Made by a program: the position numbers and the translations under genes | The notes under the pieces: generated by a model | What the model saw: the letters and a program-made list of their open reading frames with translations, nothing else | Databases searched by the model: none | Told to the model about the DNA's origin: nothing | Source of the DNA: QYOJ01 sp964642545 | GTDB taxonomy: Bacteria > Bacteroidota > Bacteroidia > Bacteroidales > FEN-979 | NCBI GenBank assembly: GCA_964642545.1 | Contig: CAZXQU010000003.1 | Location: 23,599 to 87,598, forward strand | Length of the DNA stretch: 64,000 bases | Direction of reading: 5' to 3' | Part shown: positions 16,645 to 25,164 of the stretch, in pieces | Position numbering within the stretch: the first letter of the stretch is position 1 | How the letters are laid out: each line of letters opens with the position of its first letter

Positions 16645-18519
16645 ATGAAAATACTTACTTCTTCGTTGATCGCTTTGTTTATCATAGCTTTAAGTTTGAC
16701 AGTAAATGGCCAGGTAGATACTATCACGGACTCCATCAGTCCACTAGATTCACTGAACAGAAAACTCAGTGAGTTCACGGATCAGATCAGGAAGAGCGAG
16801 CAGCAAAGGCTTGCTGACTCTATCCGGAGATTGGAACTTCAAAGCGAGCTTGAATTGGTTAAAGCGAGCGATTATATCCGACGCCGTGAACTCCAGGACC
16901 GGTTGCTCCAACTGGAACAGGAGGATTCCATCAGGATGGAGCAGAAAAAAAAACGAGTCGAAGAGATTCGCAACACAAATGCCGGAATGCCAGTCGTTCC
17001 TTTTGGCGATACCCTGTTTTTGATTTTTAACAAAATTGGTGCATTTACTCCCTTTGAACGTGCCGAAAGCATCTCCCGAAAGATCCAACAATTATATAAA
17101 AACAGACCTTATTACCCCGATTCTCTCCAGATTTTTTCAACCGATAACACGCAGGATCTTATCTACCAAAACAGGATAATCGTGAGTGTGAGCGATATCG
17201 ATGCACTCATTTATGGGACAAACTCACCAGGATTGGCTCAGCAATACCAGCTAGCAATCAATAAAGCAGTGTTAGACCATATAAAACATACAAGTCTCTC
17301 AAATATTCTTAAACAAATTGGATTGGTTCTGTTAACTATTGGGATTGTATCTCTGCTGATCTTTTTAATAATCAGGCTATTTCGTTTTACTAAAAAATAT
17401 ATCAAGTCGCATCAGGGAAAATTTATCCGGAGTTTCAGATTCAGAAATTATGAATTTCTCTCCAAAAAGAAGGTATTGAAAGGTGTATTACTACTAAACA
17501 AGGTAGTGAAGATCTTCTTTATCATCCTTATCGTTTACCTGGCGTTGCCCTCCCTTTTCAGTATTTTTCCTGTGACGAAGTCCTGGGCCGGAACTCTATT
17601 AAGTTGGGTGGTTGATCCCATTATTTCTATATTCCTTGCTTTTGTAAGCTATCTCCCCGACCTGTTTACTGTCATTGTTATCGTTACAGTGGTGAGATAC
17701 CTTGTGAAACTAATAAAATACCTTGCCAAAGAGGTTCAAGTGGGAAAATTGACCCTTCCCGGGTTTCATCCCGACTATGCGATGCCTACTTTCGGTATTG
17801 TCAGGTTTATACTCTATGCATTTATGTTTGTTGTCATCTTTCCTTACCTTCCGGGCTCTGGTTCCGATATATTCAGAGGTGTATCAGTATTTCTTGGTAT
17901 CCTGCTCTCTCTTGGATCCACCTCAGCGATCAGCAATGTGGTGGCTGGGTTGGTTATAACCTACATGCGTCCGTTTAAGATTGGAGACCGTATAAAGCTA
18001 GGGGATGTGACCGGGGATGTGATTGAAAAAACGCCATTGGTTATTCGTGTCAGGACCATTAAAAATGAAGAGATTACGATCCCGAACAGCCAGATACTCA
18101 CTGGTCACACCATAAACTACACATCCTCAGGAAAGGAAATCGGTCTGATTCTCCATACAACAGTATCGATTGGGTATGATGTGCCTTGGCGCCAGGTTCA
18201 TGAATTGTTGATATCTGCCGCGAAATCAACAAAAGGAGTTTCTAAAGACAATGCGCCGTTTGTATTGCAAACTAGCCTCGATGACTTCTATGTCTCCTAT
18301 CAGATCAATGCCTTTACCAAGTCCCCTGAGAAATCTGCCGTGCTATACTCCGACCTGCACAAGAATATCCAGGATAAATTCAATAAAGCCGGAGTGGAGA
18401 TCATGTCGCCGCATTACAAGTCTATCAGGGATGGGAACCTGATGGCTGTTCCTCCCGATTCTCTTCCAAAAAACTATACCGCTCCATCTTTCAGAGTCAA
18501 TGATAACCCGGAGAACTAG
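16645..18519 (+). CDS. MscS-family mechanosensitive channel with periplasmic N-terminal coiled coil
   Basis: The 624-residue protein begins with a signal peptide (SLIALFIIALSLTVNGQ). A charged, helix-rich region (about 35-110, DQIRKSEQQRLADSIRRLEL) then looks like a coiled coil. At least four membrane segments follow between about 220 and 430. The MscS core is VVAGLVITYMRPFKIGDRI with the downstream beta domain (IPNSQILTGHTINY). It would release osmolytes on hypo-osmotic shock. The layout resembles longer MscS paralogues with periplasmic domains. Confidence 0.9.
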   Translation: MKILTSSLIALFIIALSLTVNGQVDTITDSISPLDSLNRKLSEFTDQIRKSEQQRLADSIRRLELQSELELVKASDYIRRRELQDRLLQLEQEDSIRMEQKKKRVEEIRNTNAGMPVVPFGDTLFLIFNKIGAFTPFERAESISRKIQQLYKNRPYYPDSLQIFSTDNTQDLIYQNRIIVSVSDIDALIYGTNSPGLAQQYQLAINKAVLDHIKHTSLSNILKQIGLVLLTIGIVSLLIFLIIRLFRFTKKYIKSHQGKFIRSFRFRNYEFLSKKKVLKGVLLLNKVVKIFFIILIVYLALPSLFSIFPVTKSWAGTLLSWVVDPIISIFLAFVSYLPDLFTVIVIVTVVRYLVKLIKYLAKEVQVGKLTLPGFHPDYAMPTFGIVRFILYAFMFVVIFPYLPGSGSDIFRGVSVFLGILLSLGSTSAISNVVAGLVITYMRPFKIGDRIKLGDVTGDVIEKTPLVIRVRTIKNEEITIPNSQILTGHTINYTSSGKEIGLILHTTVSIGYDVPWRQVHELLISAAKSTKGVSKDNAPFVLQTSLDDFYVSYQINAFTKSPEKSAVLYSDLHKNIQDKFNKAGVEIMSPHYKSIRDGNLMAVPPDSLPKNYTAPSFRVNDNPEN

Positions 18520-18559
18520 ATGCTATATATTTTATAACCCTTAACCAACACCGATTCTT

Positions 18560-19063
18560 ATGCGAAAATCAATCCCCTTGAAAGAGCGCCCGATCGATTA
18601 CATCTACCTGGCTTTCTTTTTTGTAAACCTGTTCTTTATCACCTATATAGTAGACCTGGAACAGATTGTGATCAAGGATCCCTCCAACTTTGACTACCCT
18701 TTCTGGCCATTGCCTTTTTTTATCGATATGGTTCACTGGTGGGGGACTACATTTGATCCGCTTCAGTGGTTCCGCCCGGTTTGGTGGCAGGCTACCATAT
18801 GGCTGGATGTATTGATTTTCGGACCCTTTTATGCCTTTGCTATCTATGCTTTTATCAAAGGAAAGGATTGGATCCGCATCCCGACAATTATCGCCATGTC
18901 CATCCTCTTCACCAACGTTACGATCATCTGCAGCGAAGAGATCTGGGGCCCGACACCGGCATTAAACATGCCTCTGGTACTTCTGGCAAATGCCCCATGG
19001 TTCCTTTTTCCGATCTTCCTGATTTGGAAAATGTGGGAAAAACCTAATCCCTTAACTAAATAG
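18560..19063 (+). CDS. EXPERA-domain (EBP/TMEM97-like) membrane protein
   Basis: This 167-residue protein has four hydrophobic helices and the arrangement of the EXPERA superfamily, which includes sterol delta8-delta7 isomerase (EBP) and the sigma-2 receptor TMEM97. Visible pieces are an early acidic residue in RPIDYIYLAFFFVNLFF, FIDMVHWWGTTFDPLQWF, WLDVLIFGPFYAFAIYAF and IPTIIAMSILFTNVTII. Bacterial members have no established function as far as I know. It is followed 8 bp later by an OYE-type flavin reductase, which makes a lipid or sterol-like substrate worth considering. The fold call is from pattern recognition. Confidence 0.7.
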   Translation: MRKSIPLKERPIDYIYLAFFFVNLFFITYIVDLEQIVIKDPSNFDYPFWPLPFFIDMVHWWGTTFDPLQWFRPVWWQATIWLDVLIFGPFYAFAIYAFIKGKDWIRIPTIIAMSILFTNVTIICSEEIWGPTPALNMPLVLLANAPWFLFPIFLIWKMWEKPNPLTK

Positions 19064-19071
19064 ATTTCACC

Positions 19072-20145
19072 ATGCTGCCACTTTTTTCTTCGTTTAATTT
19101 GAAAGGGATCCCTGTAAAGAACAGGGTCATCATGCCGCCGATGGTTTGTCCGGGTTACGCCGGTGCCGATGGCTATGTAACAAGGAGAAACCTCGACCAT
19201 TATCGGGAGCGGGCTGAAGGAGGTGCCGGCATCATTGTGACTGAAGCCACGGCTGTAACCAAGATCGGGAGGCTCTCATCATACCAGTTGGGCATATGGT
19301 CGGATGATCACATCGCAGGCTTAAGCCAGATCCCTTTACTTGTGAAAAGTTTCGGTGCAGTTTCGTTGATCCAGATCCATCATGCCGGTCTCGTGGCCCC
19401 GGAAGCCGTCACAGATGAACCGATGGGACCATCTGCAAATCCGAAAGATCCCAGGTCACGAAGCCTGACGGTAGAAGAGATCCGGGAAATCAAAGGGGAT
19501 TTCATTGCCGGTGCCATTCGTGCCCGGAAGGCTGGTTTTGATGGTGTACAGATCCATGGCGCACATGGCTACCTGATCAGCCAGTTCGCTTCCACCTATT
19601 ACAACCAGCGTGAGGATGAGTATGGCGGTACCCTTGAAGGAAGAATGAGATTGGCAGTTGAAGTGATCAAAGGCATCAGGGAGGCATGTGGAGACTCCTT
19701 CCTGATTTCCTACCGGATGGGGGTCAATTCTCCAACATTGGAAGATGGGATTGAAATTGCTCGTTACCTGGAGACAAAACCCATTGATATGCTTGATGTT
19801 TCACACGGGGGCTCTTTGGTTTCACTACCACGACCGCCGCAAGGGTTTGATTACAACTGGATCTGTTATTCGGGAACTGAGGTTAAAAAGGTTGTAAAGA
19901 TTCCTTTAGGTGTTGTCAATGAGATTCGAACTCCTAAACGAGCTAATTACCTGATCGAAAATGAACTCGCTGACTTCGTAAGCCTTGGCCGGCCACTGCT
20001 GGCCGATCCGCACTGGGTTTCAAAAGCACAACATCACGAGGAGATGATTGTATCCTGCCTGAGTTGCAAGCCCCGCTGCAAATGGTATATTGATAGCGCT
20101 GATTGCCCTGCACTTCACATCCGGATGAAAGAGAGACTTATTTAA
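19072..20145 (+). CDS. Old Yellow Enzyme-type FMN oxidoreductase with C-terminal cysteine cluster
   Basis: The 357-residue protein is an OYE-family barrel: FNLKGIPVKNRVIMPPM, IQIHHAG, GFDGVQIHGAHGYLISQF, YYNQREDEYGGTLEGRM and the FMN phosphate region ADFVSLGRPLLADPHW. Near the C-terminus four cysteines (C329, C332, C336, C345; CX2CX3CX8C) resemble the 4Fe-4S ligands of the 2,4-dienoyl-CoA reductase/BaiCD branch. The second FAD/NAD(P) domain of that branch (total about 650 residues) is absent. It would therefore need a separate electron donor. It is tightly linked to the EXPERA gene and overlaps the convergent M23 gene by 8 bp. Confidence 0.88.
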   Translation: MLPLFSSFNLKGIPVKNRVIMPPMVCPGYAGADGYVTRRNLDHYRERAEGGAGIIVTEATAVTKIGRLSSYQLGIWSDDHIAGLSQIPLLVKSFGAVSLIQIHHAGLVAPEAVTDEPMGPSANPKDPRSRSLTVEEIREIKGDFIAGAIRARKAGFDGVQIHGAHGYLISQFASTYYNQREDEYGGTLEGRMRLAVEVIKGIREACGDSFLISYRMGVNSPTLEDGIEIARYLETKPIDMLDVSHGGSLVSLPRPPQGFDYNWICYSGTEVKKVVKIPLGVVNEIRTPKRANYLIENELADFVSLGRPLLADPHWVSKAQHHEEMIVSCLSCKPRCKWYIDSADCPALHIRMKERLI

Positions 20146-21361
20146 CCGAATCCAGTTTTACTATTAAACTCTCGACAAGAGTATTGTAGGTTTTCAGATT
20201 CGCTGTATCAACAGGCTCAGCCGGCGGAGACTCCATCTTCAGTGGGTCCATGGGAGAGTTATTCTTGTAAACTCGGAAGTCGAGATGCGGGCCCGTTGAA
20301 AGACCGCTGCTGCCCACATAACCAATTACATCACCCTGTTTCACGTATTTCCCGGCCTTGATCCCTTTCGCATAACCCGAAAGATGTCCGTATCCCGTAG
20401 AGTAAACACTGTTGTGCCGAATCTTAATGAATCGTCCGAATCCTCCATTCCACCTTGCTTCAAGTACTTTCCCATCACCCAATGCTACTACAGGAGTCCC
20501 ACGTGGAGCTGCATAGTCAACACCATGATGGGGACGGAAAATCTTCAGAACCGGGTGTTTCCGTGCATTAGTATACCTGGAACTGATCCGTGAGAAGTGC
20601 AAAGGTGCTTTCAAAAAGGTTCGTTGGAGGCTCTCACCCAACTCATCAAAATAGGCCCCTATACTATCCTGCTCAAAATAGAAAGCATAGAAGTCGTGTC
20701 CCGATGATCGAAACCGGGATGCCAGGATGTTTCCTGTCCCAACAGGAATCGTGTCGATAGTAAGCTCTTCATAGATAACATTGAATTCATCTCCCTTCTG
20801 AAGTCCATAGAAGTCAATCGTCCAGGCATATATATCCGACATCTTCAGGGCAAGATTGATGTCCAGTCCATTATCCACAAATGCATTCCACAACGATGAT
20901 GTAATCGTTCCGGAAGCGGTTTTAATGGTTTTAGTCACCACTTTTTCATCCCTGTACACACGCAGCGAGTCCCTGAAATCATATACTACAAAGTTTGTTG
21001 TAGTAATTTCATAAATGAAGAAAAGCGTTTTTTTCAGGCTGTCCCTTGCCGTAATTATGGCATACCTGTTACCCGGACGAATCTTCCTGACATCAAAAAT
21101 CTGGCGGGTGGTCCGTGAAATCAAGTCGATGGTTTGCATGGAAACCAGCGGGGCAAGAATTTCGGAGAGATTCTGGTTCTTCCTGACATCGCCGTAGACG
21201 ATGTCGAGTGTATCGATATTGAGGTGATAGACACTATTCGGTAAGCTTACTGCAATCTCTTCTTCAGGATCAACAGAAGTGGTTGTGGTAATGATGACAC
21301 CAACAATTATCAGAAGTAAAAAAATGATTGGGAAAACAAGTCTGAGCCAGGATCTCTTCAT
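20138..21361 (-). CDS. M23-family (LytM/NlpD-like) cell-wall peptidase
   Basis: The 407-residue protein has an N-terminal membrane anchor (LVFPIIFLLLIIVGVII), a long extracytoplasmic region and a C-terminal M23 domain. Zinc motif HxxxD is HHGVDYAA and the later loop is TGPHLDFRVYKN. In canonical M23 enzymes that loop is HxH; here the final zinc ligand is Asp. The domain otherwise looks complete (GKVLEARWNGGFGRFIKIRH, YGHLSGY). It likely cleaves peptidoglycan cross-bridges or regulates such cleavage at the periplasmic face. Confidence 0.88.
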   Translation of the reverse strand: MKRSWLRLVFPIIFLLLIIVGVIITTTTSVDPEEEIAVSLPNSVYHLNIDTLDIVYGDVRKNQNLSEILAPLVSMQTIDLISRTTRQIFDVRKIRPGNRYAIITARDSLKKTLFFIYEITTTNFVVYDFRDSLRVYRDEKVVTKTIKTASGTITSSLWNAFVDNGLDINLALKMSDIYAWTIDFYGLQKGDEFNVIYEELTIDTIPVGTGNILASRFRSSGHDFYAFYFEQDSIGAYFDELGESLQRTFLKAPLHFSRISSRYTNARKHPVLKIFRPHHGVDYAAPRGTPVVALGDGKVLEARWNGGFGRFIKIRHNSVYSTGYGHLSGYAKGIKAGKYVKQGDVIGYVGSSGLSTGPHLDFRVYKNNSPMDPLKMESPPAEPVDTANLKTYNTLVESLIVKLDSVK

Positions 21362-21428
21362 CCGGCAAAATTAGGGTATTCTCCCCATTTATTCATACTT
21401 TTACCTCTCTATTTAGCCTTTACGAACG

Positions 21429-23846
21429 ATGCGAATTGCTCTTGTTGTGCTTTTTAACCTGATCTCGTCCTGCATGTTTCCCGGGCCGGCTGACAATTAT
21501 AAATTTGAGCAGCTTCCTGATGGCGTCATTCTCTTTTATGATGGGTTTACCCTGAAAATTCAGATTTGCTCTCCACGGATTATTCATCTCGTTTGCGCAC
21601 CCGACGACAGGCTTCCGGAGAGCAAAAGCCTCGTTGTCACGAAAGTATGGGAACCCTCCGACTGGAGTTTTGATAAAAAGGGGCAAACCATCCGCTTAAA
21701 AACATCTGAGATATCTGTTGAGATCAATACTGCTACCATTCTTTGCAAGTTTTTCAATTCGAAGGGGGATCTTATCCTGGAAGAGAAGGAACGGTCGTTC
21801 AGCCCAACTGTTGCAGGAGGATCTGCTGAGTGGAATGCGTTTGAAATGTTTAAGCTTTCATCCGAAGAGGCCATCTATGGGCTTGGACAATACCAGGATG
21901 GCTGGATGAATCATAGAGATAAAGAGGTTACCCTGATACAGACAAATACGACGGCAGTTGTCCCGTTCCTGGTCTCCACAAAAGGGTGGGGGATTCTTTG
22001 GGACAATTATTCAAAGACCTATTTTCGTGACGATCGGAATGGGGCTACTTTTTGGTCGGAATATGGAAATGTAGTGGATTTTTACGTGGTATTCGGAAGG
22101 GATATGGATGAGGTGATTGCCGGTTACCGGGAAGCAACCGGAAGCGCTCCACTGTTTGGGAAATGGGCGTATGGATTCTGGCAAAGTAAGGAACGCTATG
22201 AAAGTGCCAAAGAGATCTCCGACGCTGTGGCCGAGTACCGGATGCGTCGTCTGCCACTGGATGTCATTGTGCAGGATTGGCGGTACTGGGGAGAGAACAA
22301 CATGTGGAGCTCCATGGAATTCGATCCCAGAGTCTATCCGGAACCCGCAAAAAGCATTGAAAAGATTCATGACCTGTTTCACGCTCACTTTGTCATCTCT
22401 GTCTGGCCAGCCCTGGGCCGTGATACAAAGGTTTTTAAAGAATTGTTTGAACAGAAACACACGTTCGCACCGATCCACTGGAGTGGGGGACATCTTTTCG
22501 ATCCGTATAGCCAAGAGGCCAGGGATACCTACTGGAAGTATCTGGATGCCGGATTGATGACAAAAGGAGTGGACGGACTGTGGCTTGACGGGTCAGAGCC
22601 TGAGCTGGCTGATCAGCATACCTTTGAGGAGTCGGAGGCCAACATCCGAAAGCTGGGGACCACAGCCATCGGACCTGTTTCCCGCTTCCTGAATCCCTAT
22701 TCCTTGCAGGCAACCCAGGGGATATTTGACAATTGGCGTGTTGCGTATCCCGATAAACGCGTATTGATTCTTACCCGGTCGGCCTTTGCCGGCCAGCAAC
22801 GGAATGCAGCCATCACATGGTCGGGCGACATCAACGCAAGCTATGATGTGCTGAGGCGTCAGATCTCCGCCGGACTCAATTTCTCCGTCTCAGGAATCCC
22901 TTATTGGACCTCGGATATCGGAGGTTTCTTTATCACCGGACACGATAAGGGCTACGGGCCCGGACGCTATCCGAATGGTTGCCACGACCCGGCATACAAA
23001 GAGCTATATGTCAGATGGTTCCAGTTTGGAACCTTTTGCCCGATTTTCCGCTCTCATGGCACTCAAACCCCAAGAGAAATCTGGCACTTCGGAGATATCG
23101 GGGATTGGGGCTATGACGCCATGACCAGGTTTCTGAACCTCCGGTACCGGTTAATGCCTTATATTTATTCCGAAGCCTGGAAGGTGACATCTCAAGGGAG
23201 CACGATGATGCGCCCCTTGGCCATGGACTTTCCCGATGATAAAAAGGTCTATAACATTGACAATGAGTACCTGTTCGGGCCGTCCATACTTGTCTGTCCG
23301 GTTACCGAAGAGCAGTATTTCCCGTTGGATACCATCCTGAACAAACCCCGTTCGCTCGATGTGCCGGTATCGGTGGAGCTCTATCTTCCAAAAGGGAGAG
23401 ACTGGTTCGATTTCTGGACAGGCGAAACATTAGAGGGAGGAGAGACCATCACCAGAGAAACACCCATTGATATCCTCCCGCTCTATATCCCTGCCGGTTC
23501 TATCATACCAATGGGACCATACCTTCAATATGCGGAAGAAAAGCCGGCTGATCCCATTGAGTTACGAATTTATCCGGGTGCCAACGGCTCCTTCACTCTT
23601 TATGAAGATGAAGGGGATGGATACAATTATGAAAGAGGAAAATTCGCCACGATTGATTTCAACTGGAACCATGAAACCGGAACCCTGACGATCGGAAAAC
23701 GCAAGGGGACTTTCCCGGGAATGCTGCAAACCCGGACTTTCAGGATTGTGATAGTATCGTCCGTACACGGTACCGGAGTAGAGATTACCTCAAATGCCGA
23801 TAAGGTGATTCAGTATTCGGGGGAAGAACTGGTAATTAATCTGTAA
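21429..23846 (+). CDS. GH31 alpha-glycosidase (alpha-xylosidase/alpha-glucosidase type)
   Basis: The 805-residue protein has a lipoprotein-like start (VVLFNLISSC). GH31 landmarks are YGLGQYQDGWMNHR, GKWAYGFWQSKERY, VIVQDWRYWG, the nucleophile Asp387 in GLWLDGSEPE and the acid/base Asp467 in ITWSGDINAS. The barrel is followed by beta domains ending with a DUF5110-like region (IELRIYPGANGSFTLYEDEG). QDWRYWG followed by the MEFDPRVYPEP block is common in alpha-xylosidases of XyGUL-type loci, but alpha-glucosidase activity is equally possible. It is monocistronic and convergent with the phosphoesterase gene (11-bp overlap). Confidence 0.92.
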   Translation: MRIALVVLFNLISSCMFPGPADNYKFEQLPDGVILFYDGFTLKIQICSPRIIHLVCAPDDRLPESKSLVVTKVWEPSDWSFDKKGQTIRLKTSEISVEINTATILCKFFNSKGDLILEEKERSFSPTVAGGSAEWNAFEMFKLSSEEAIYGLGQYQDGWMNHRDKEVTLIQTNTTAVVPFLVSTKGWGILWDNYSKTYFRDDRNGATFWSEYGNVVDFYVVFGRDMDEVIAGYREATGSAPLFGKWAYGFWQSKERYESAKEISDAVAEYRMRRLPLDVIVQDWRYWGENNMWSSMEFDPRVYPEPAKSIEKIHDLFHAHFVISVWPALGRDTKVFKELFEQKHTFAPIHWSGGHLFDPYSQEARDTYWKYLDAGLMTKGVDGLWLDGSEPELADQHTFEESEANIRKLGTTAIGPVSRFLNPYSLQATQGIFDNWRVAYPDKRVLILTRSAFAGQQRNAAITWSGDINASYDVLRRQISAGLNFSVSGIPYWTSDIGGFFITGHDKGYGPGRYPNGCHDPAYKELYVRWFQFGTFCPIFRSHGTQTPREIWHFGDIGDWGYDAMTRFLNLRYRLMPYIYSEAWKVTSQGSTMMRPLAMDFPDDKKVYNIDNEYLFGPSILVCPVTEEQYFPLDTILNKPRSLDVPVSVELYLPKGRDWFDFWTGETLEGGETITRETPIDILPLYIPAGSIIPMGPYLQYAEEKPADPIELRIYPGANGSFTLYEDEGDGYNYERGKFATIDFNWNHETGTLTIGKRKGTFPGMLQTRTFRIVIVSSVHGTGVEITSNADKVIQYSGEELVINL

Positions 23847-24996
23847 ATTGTAGATTGATCTTCACGATCTCTGGCCTGTTCCCGAGTCTTAAGGGTGGTC
23901 CCCAGGTGCCATAACCGGAAGAGACGTAAAAGTGTGTGTTCCCGATCTTCTTGTATCCCCAGCTGATCTCGTAGATGGCATCCGTGATGTAATTGAATGG
24001 CCAGAGTTGGCCGTGGTGGGTATGTCCAGAAAGCTGGAGGTCAATACCCATTTGTGAATGCTTTTCTAGGTTGAAGGGCTGATGATCCATCAGGATGACA
24101 GGAAACGAAGTGTCGACAGTTAATATTATCTCTTCCAGCTCTTTTCTGGGTTTCCCCGTGAACCTGGGCTTGTCGCGGTCATCCCTACCAATCAGGTAAA
24201 ACTGGTTGTTAATCCTGATGGATGTATCACGTAGCATCCTGATTCCGTGTTTCTCAAGGTATTCCACAGCCGGACTAACTCCACCAATGTATTCGTGATT
24301 TCCTGTGATTGCATATACACCCAGTCGCGATTTGATCCTCGATAAAGCTTCCCCCAGGTTGTTGTTGATTACCGGGGACAGATCCTCATCCACAATATCA
24401 CCTGCAAACAGGACAAGATCGGGCTTCATGGCATTGATCTTTTCAACAAGCCGGTTGGCTTTTCGGCTGGCAATGATGGTGCCCAGGTGGATGTCTGAAG
24501 CCATTACAACAGTTAGTTCACCCGGCGTTGCGTTGGGTTTGGAGATCTTGAGGTTCAACTCTTTGATCCGTGGGTTTCGGGCATTGATGAAGCTCACTGA
24601 AACCAGAAAGAGAGTCAAACCTAGCACAGTAAAGAGTGTTACCAGTTTTGTATAAGCAAGGTCGGCATAGAAGGAGGGAGGAAGAAAATGAAGGAAGGAG
24701 TTGAAGAGGCGGATCAGGTCAATCAACACAACCGCCAGAAAAAAGAAGAGCATAAATCCCAGCCAGAATGAACCAATCCAGGTGATGACTCCGGTAAAGA
24801 GGCAAGGATAGGTTCTCTCAAGGATCCGGGCAAGGATGAAGGTTGATGCCAAACCCCAGAAGATCAATGAAAACCATAGGCGCCAGGGAGAACCAGAAGG
24901 GGTTGCCTGTAAACCTCGGATGTAGATGTAGAAGTTTACAACTCCGTAAAAGACCAGAACAATGGAGAAAAAGATTAGAAACTGAGTGGTTTTCAT
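23836..24996 (-). CDS. Membrane-anchored metallophosphoesterase
   Basis: The 386-residue protein has about four to five N-terminal membrane helices and then a calcineurin-like phosphoesterase domain with all metal motifs: DIHLG, LVLFAGDIVDED, ITGNHEYIGG and LSGHTHHGQLWP. The architecture matches YkuE/YaeI-type phosphoesterases, several of which act on lipid or nucleotide-type phosphodiesters, but the substrate is unknown here. The catalytic domain orientation was not determined. Confidence 0.9.
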   Translation of the reverse strand: MKTTQFLIFFSIVLVFYGVVNFYIYIRGLQATPSGSPWRLWFSLIFWGLASTFILARILERTYPCLFTGVITWIGSFWLGFMLFFFLAVVLIDLIRLFNSFLHFLPPSFYADLAYTKLVTLFTVLGLTLFLVSVSFINARNPRIKELNLKISKPNATPGELTVVMASDIHLGTIIASRKANRLVEKINAMKPDLVLFAGDIVDEDLSPVINNNLGEALSRIKSRLGVYAITGNHEYIGGVSPAVEYLEKHGIRMLRDTSIRINNQFYLIGRDDRDKPRFTGKPRKELEEIILTVDTSFPVILMDHQPFNLEKHSQMGIDLQLSGHTHHGQLWPFNYITDAIYEISWGYKKIGNTHFYVSSGYGTWGPPLRLGNRPEIVKINLQFTD

Positions 24997-25128
24997 TCGG
25001 ATTGCGTTTGGAGAGTGAAAAGCAAATATAAAATTGTTTGATGAATATGCTTTATAACGATTTGTATTTAGAGTATGACATCCGGATTCCGCCTTTGGAA
25101 TTAGTGTCCTTTGATTTGCTTCTTTTTA

Positions 25129-25136
25129 TATCTTTG
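25129..25136 (+). promoter_or_regulatory. -7 element for the SSS symporter operon
   Basis: TATCTTTG is an exact TAnnTTTG match, 28 bp upstream of the ATG at 25165. TTG triplets occur upstream, but none has ideal 19-21 bp spacing. Confidence 0.5.
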
Positions 25137-25164
25137 CAATAGCACCCCAATCAATCAATAATTT

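Noticed and set aside
22011..22514. 167-aa minus-strand ORF inside the GH31 gene
   Set aside because: It lies wholly within a well-supported GH31 gene and has no recognisable domain.
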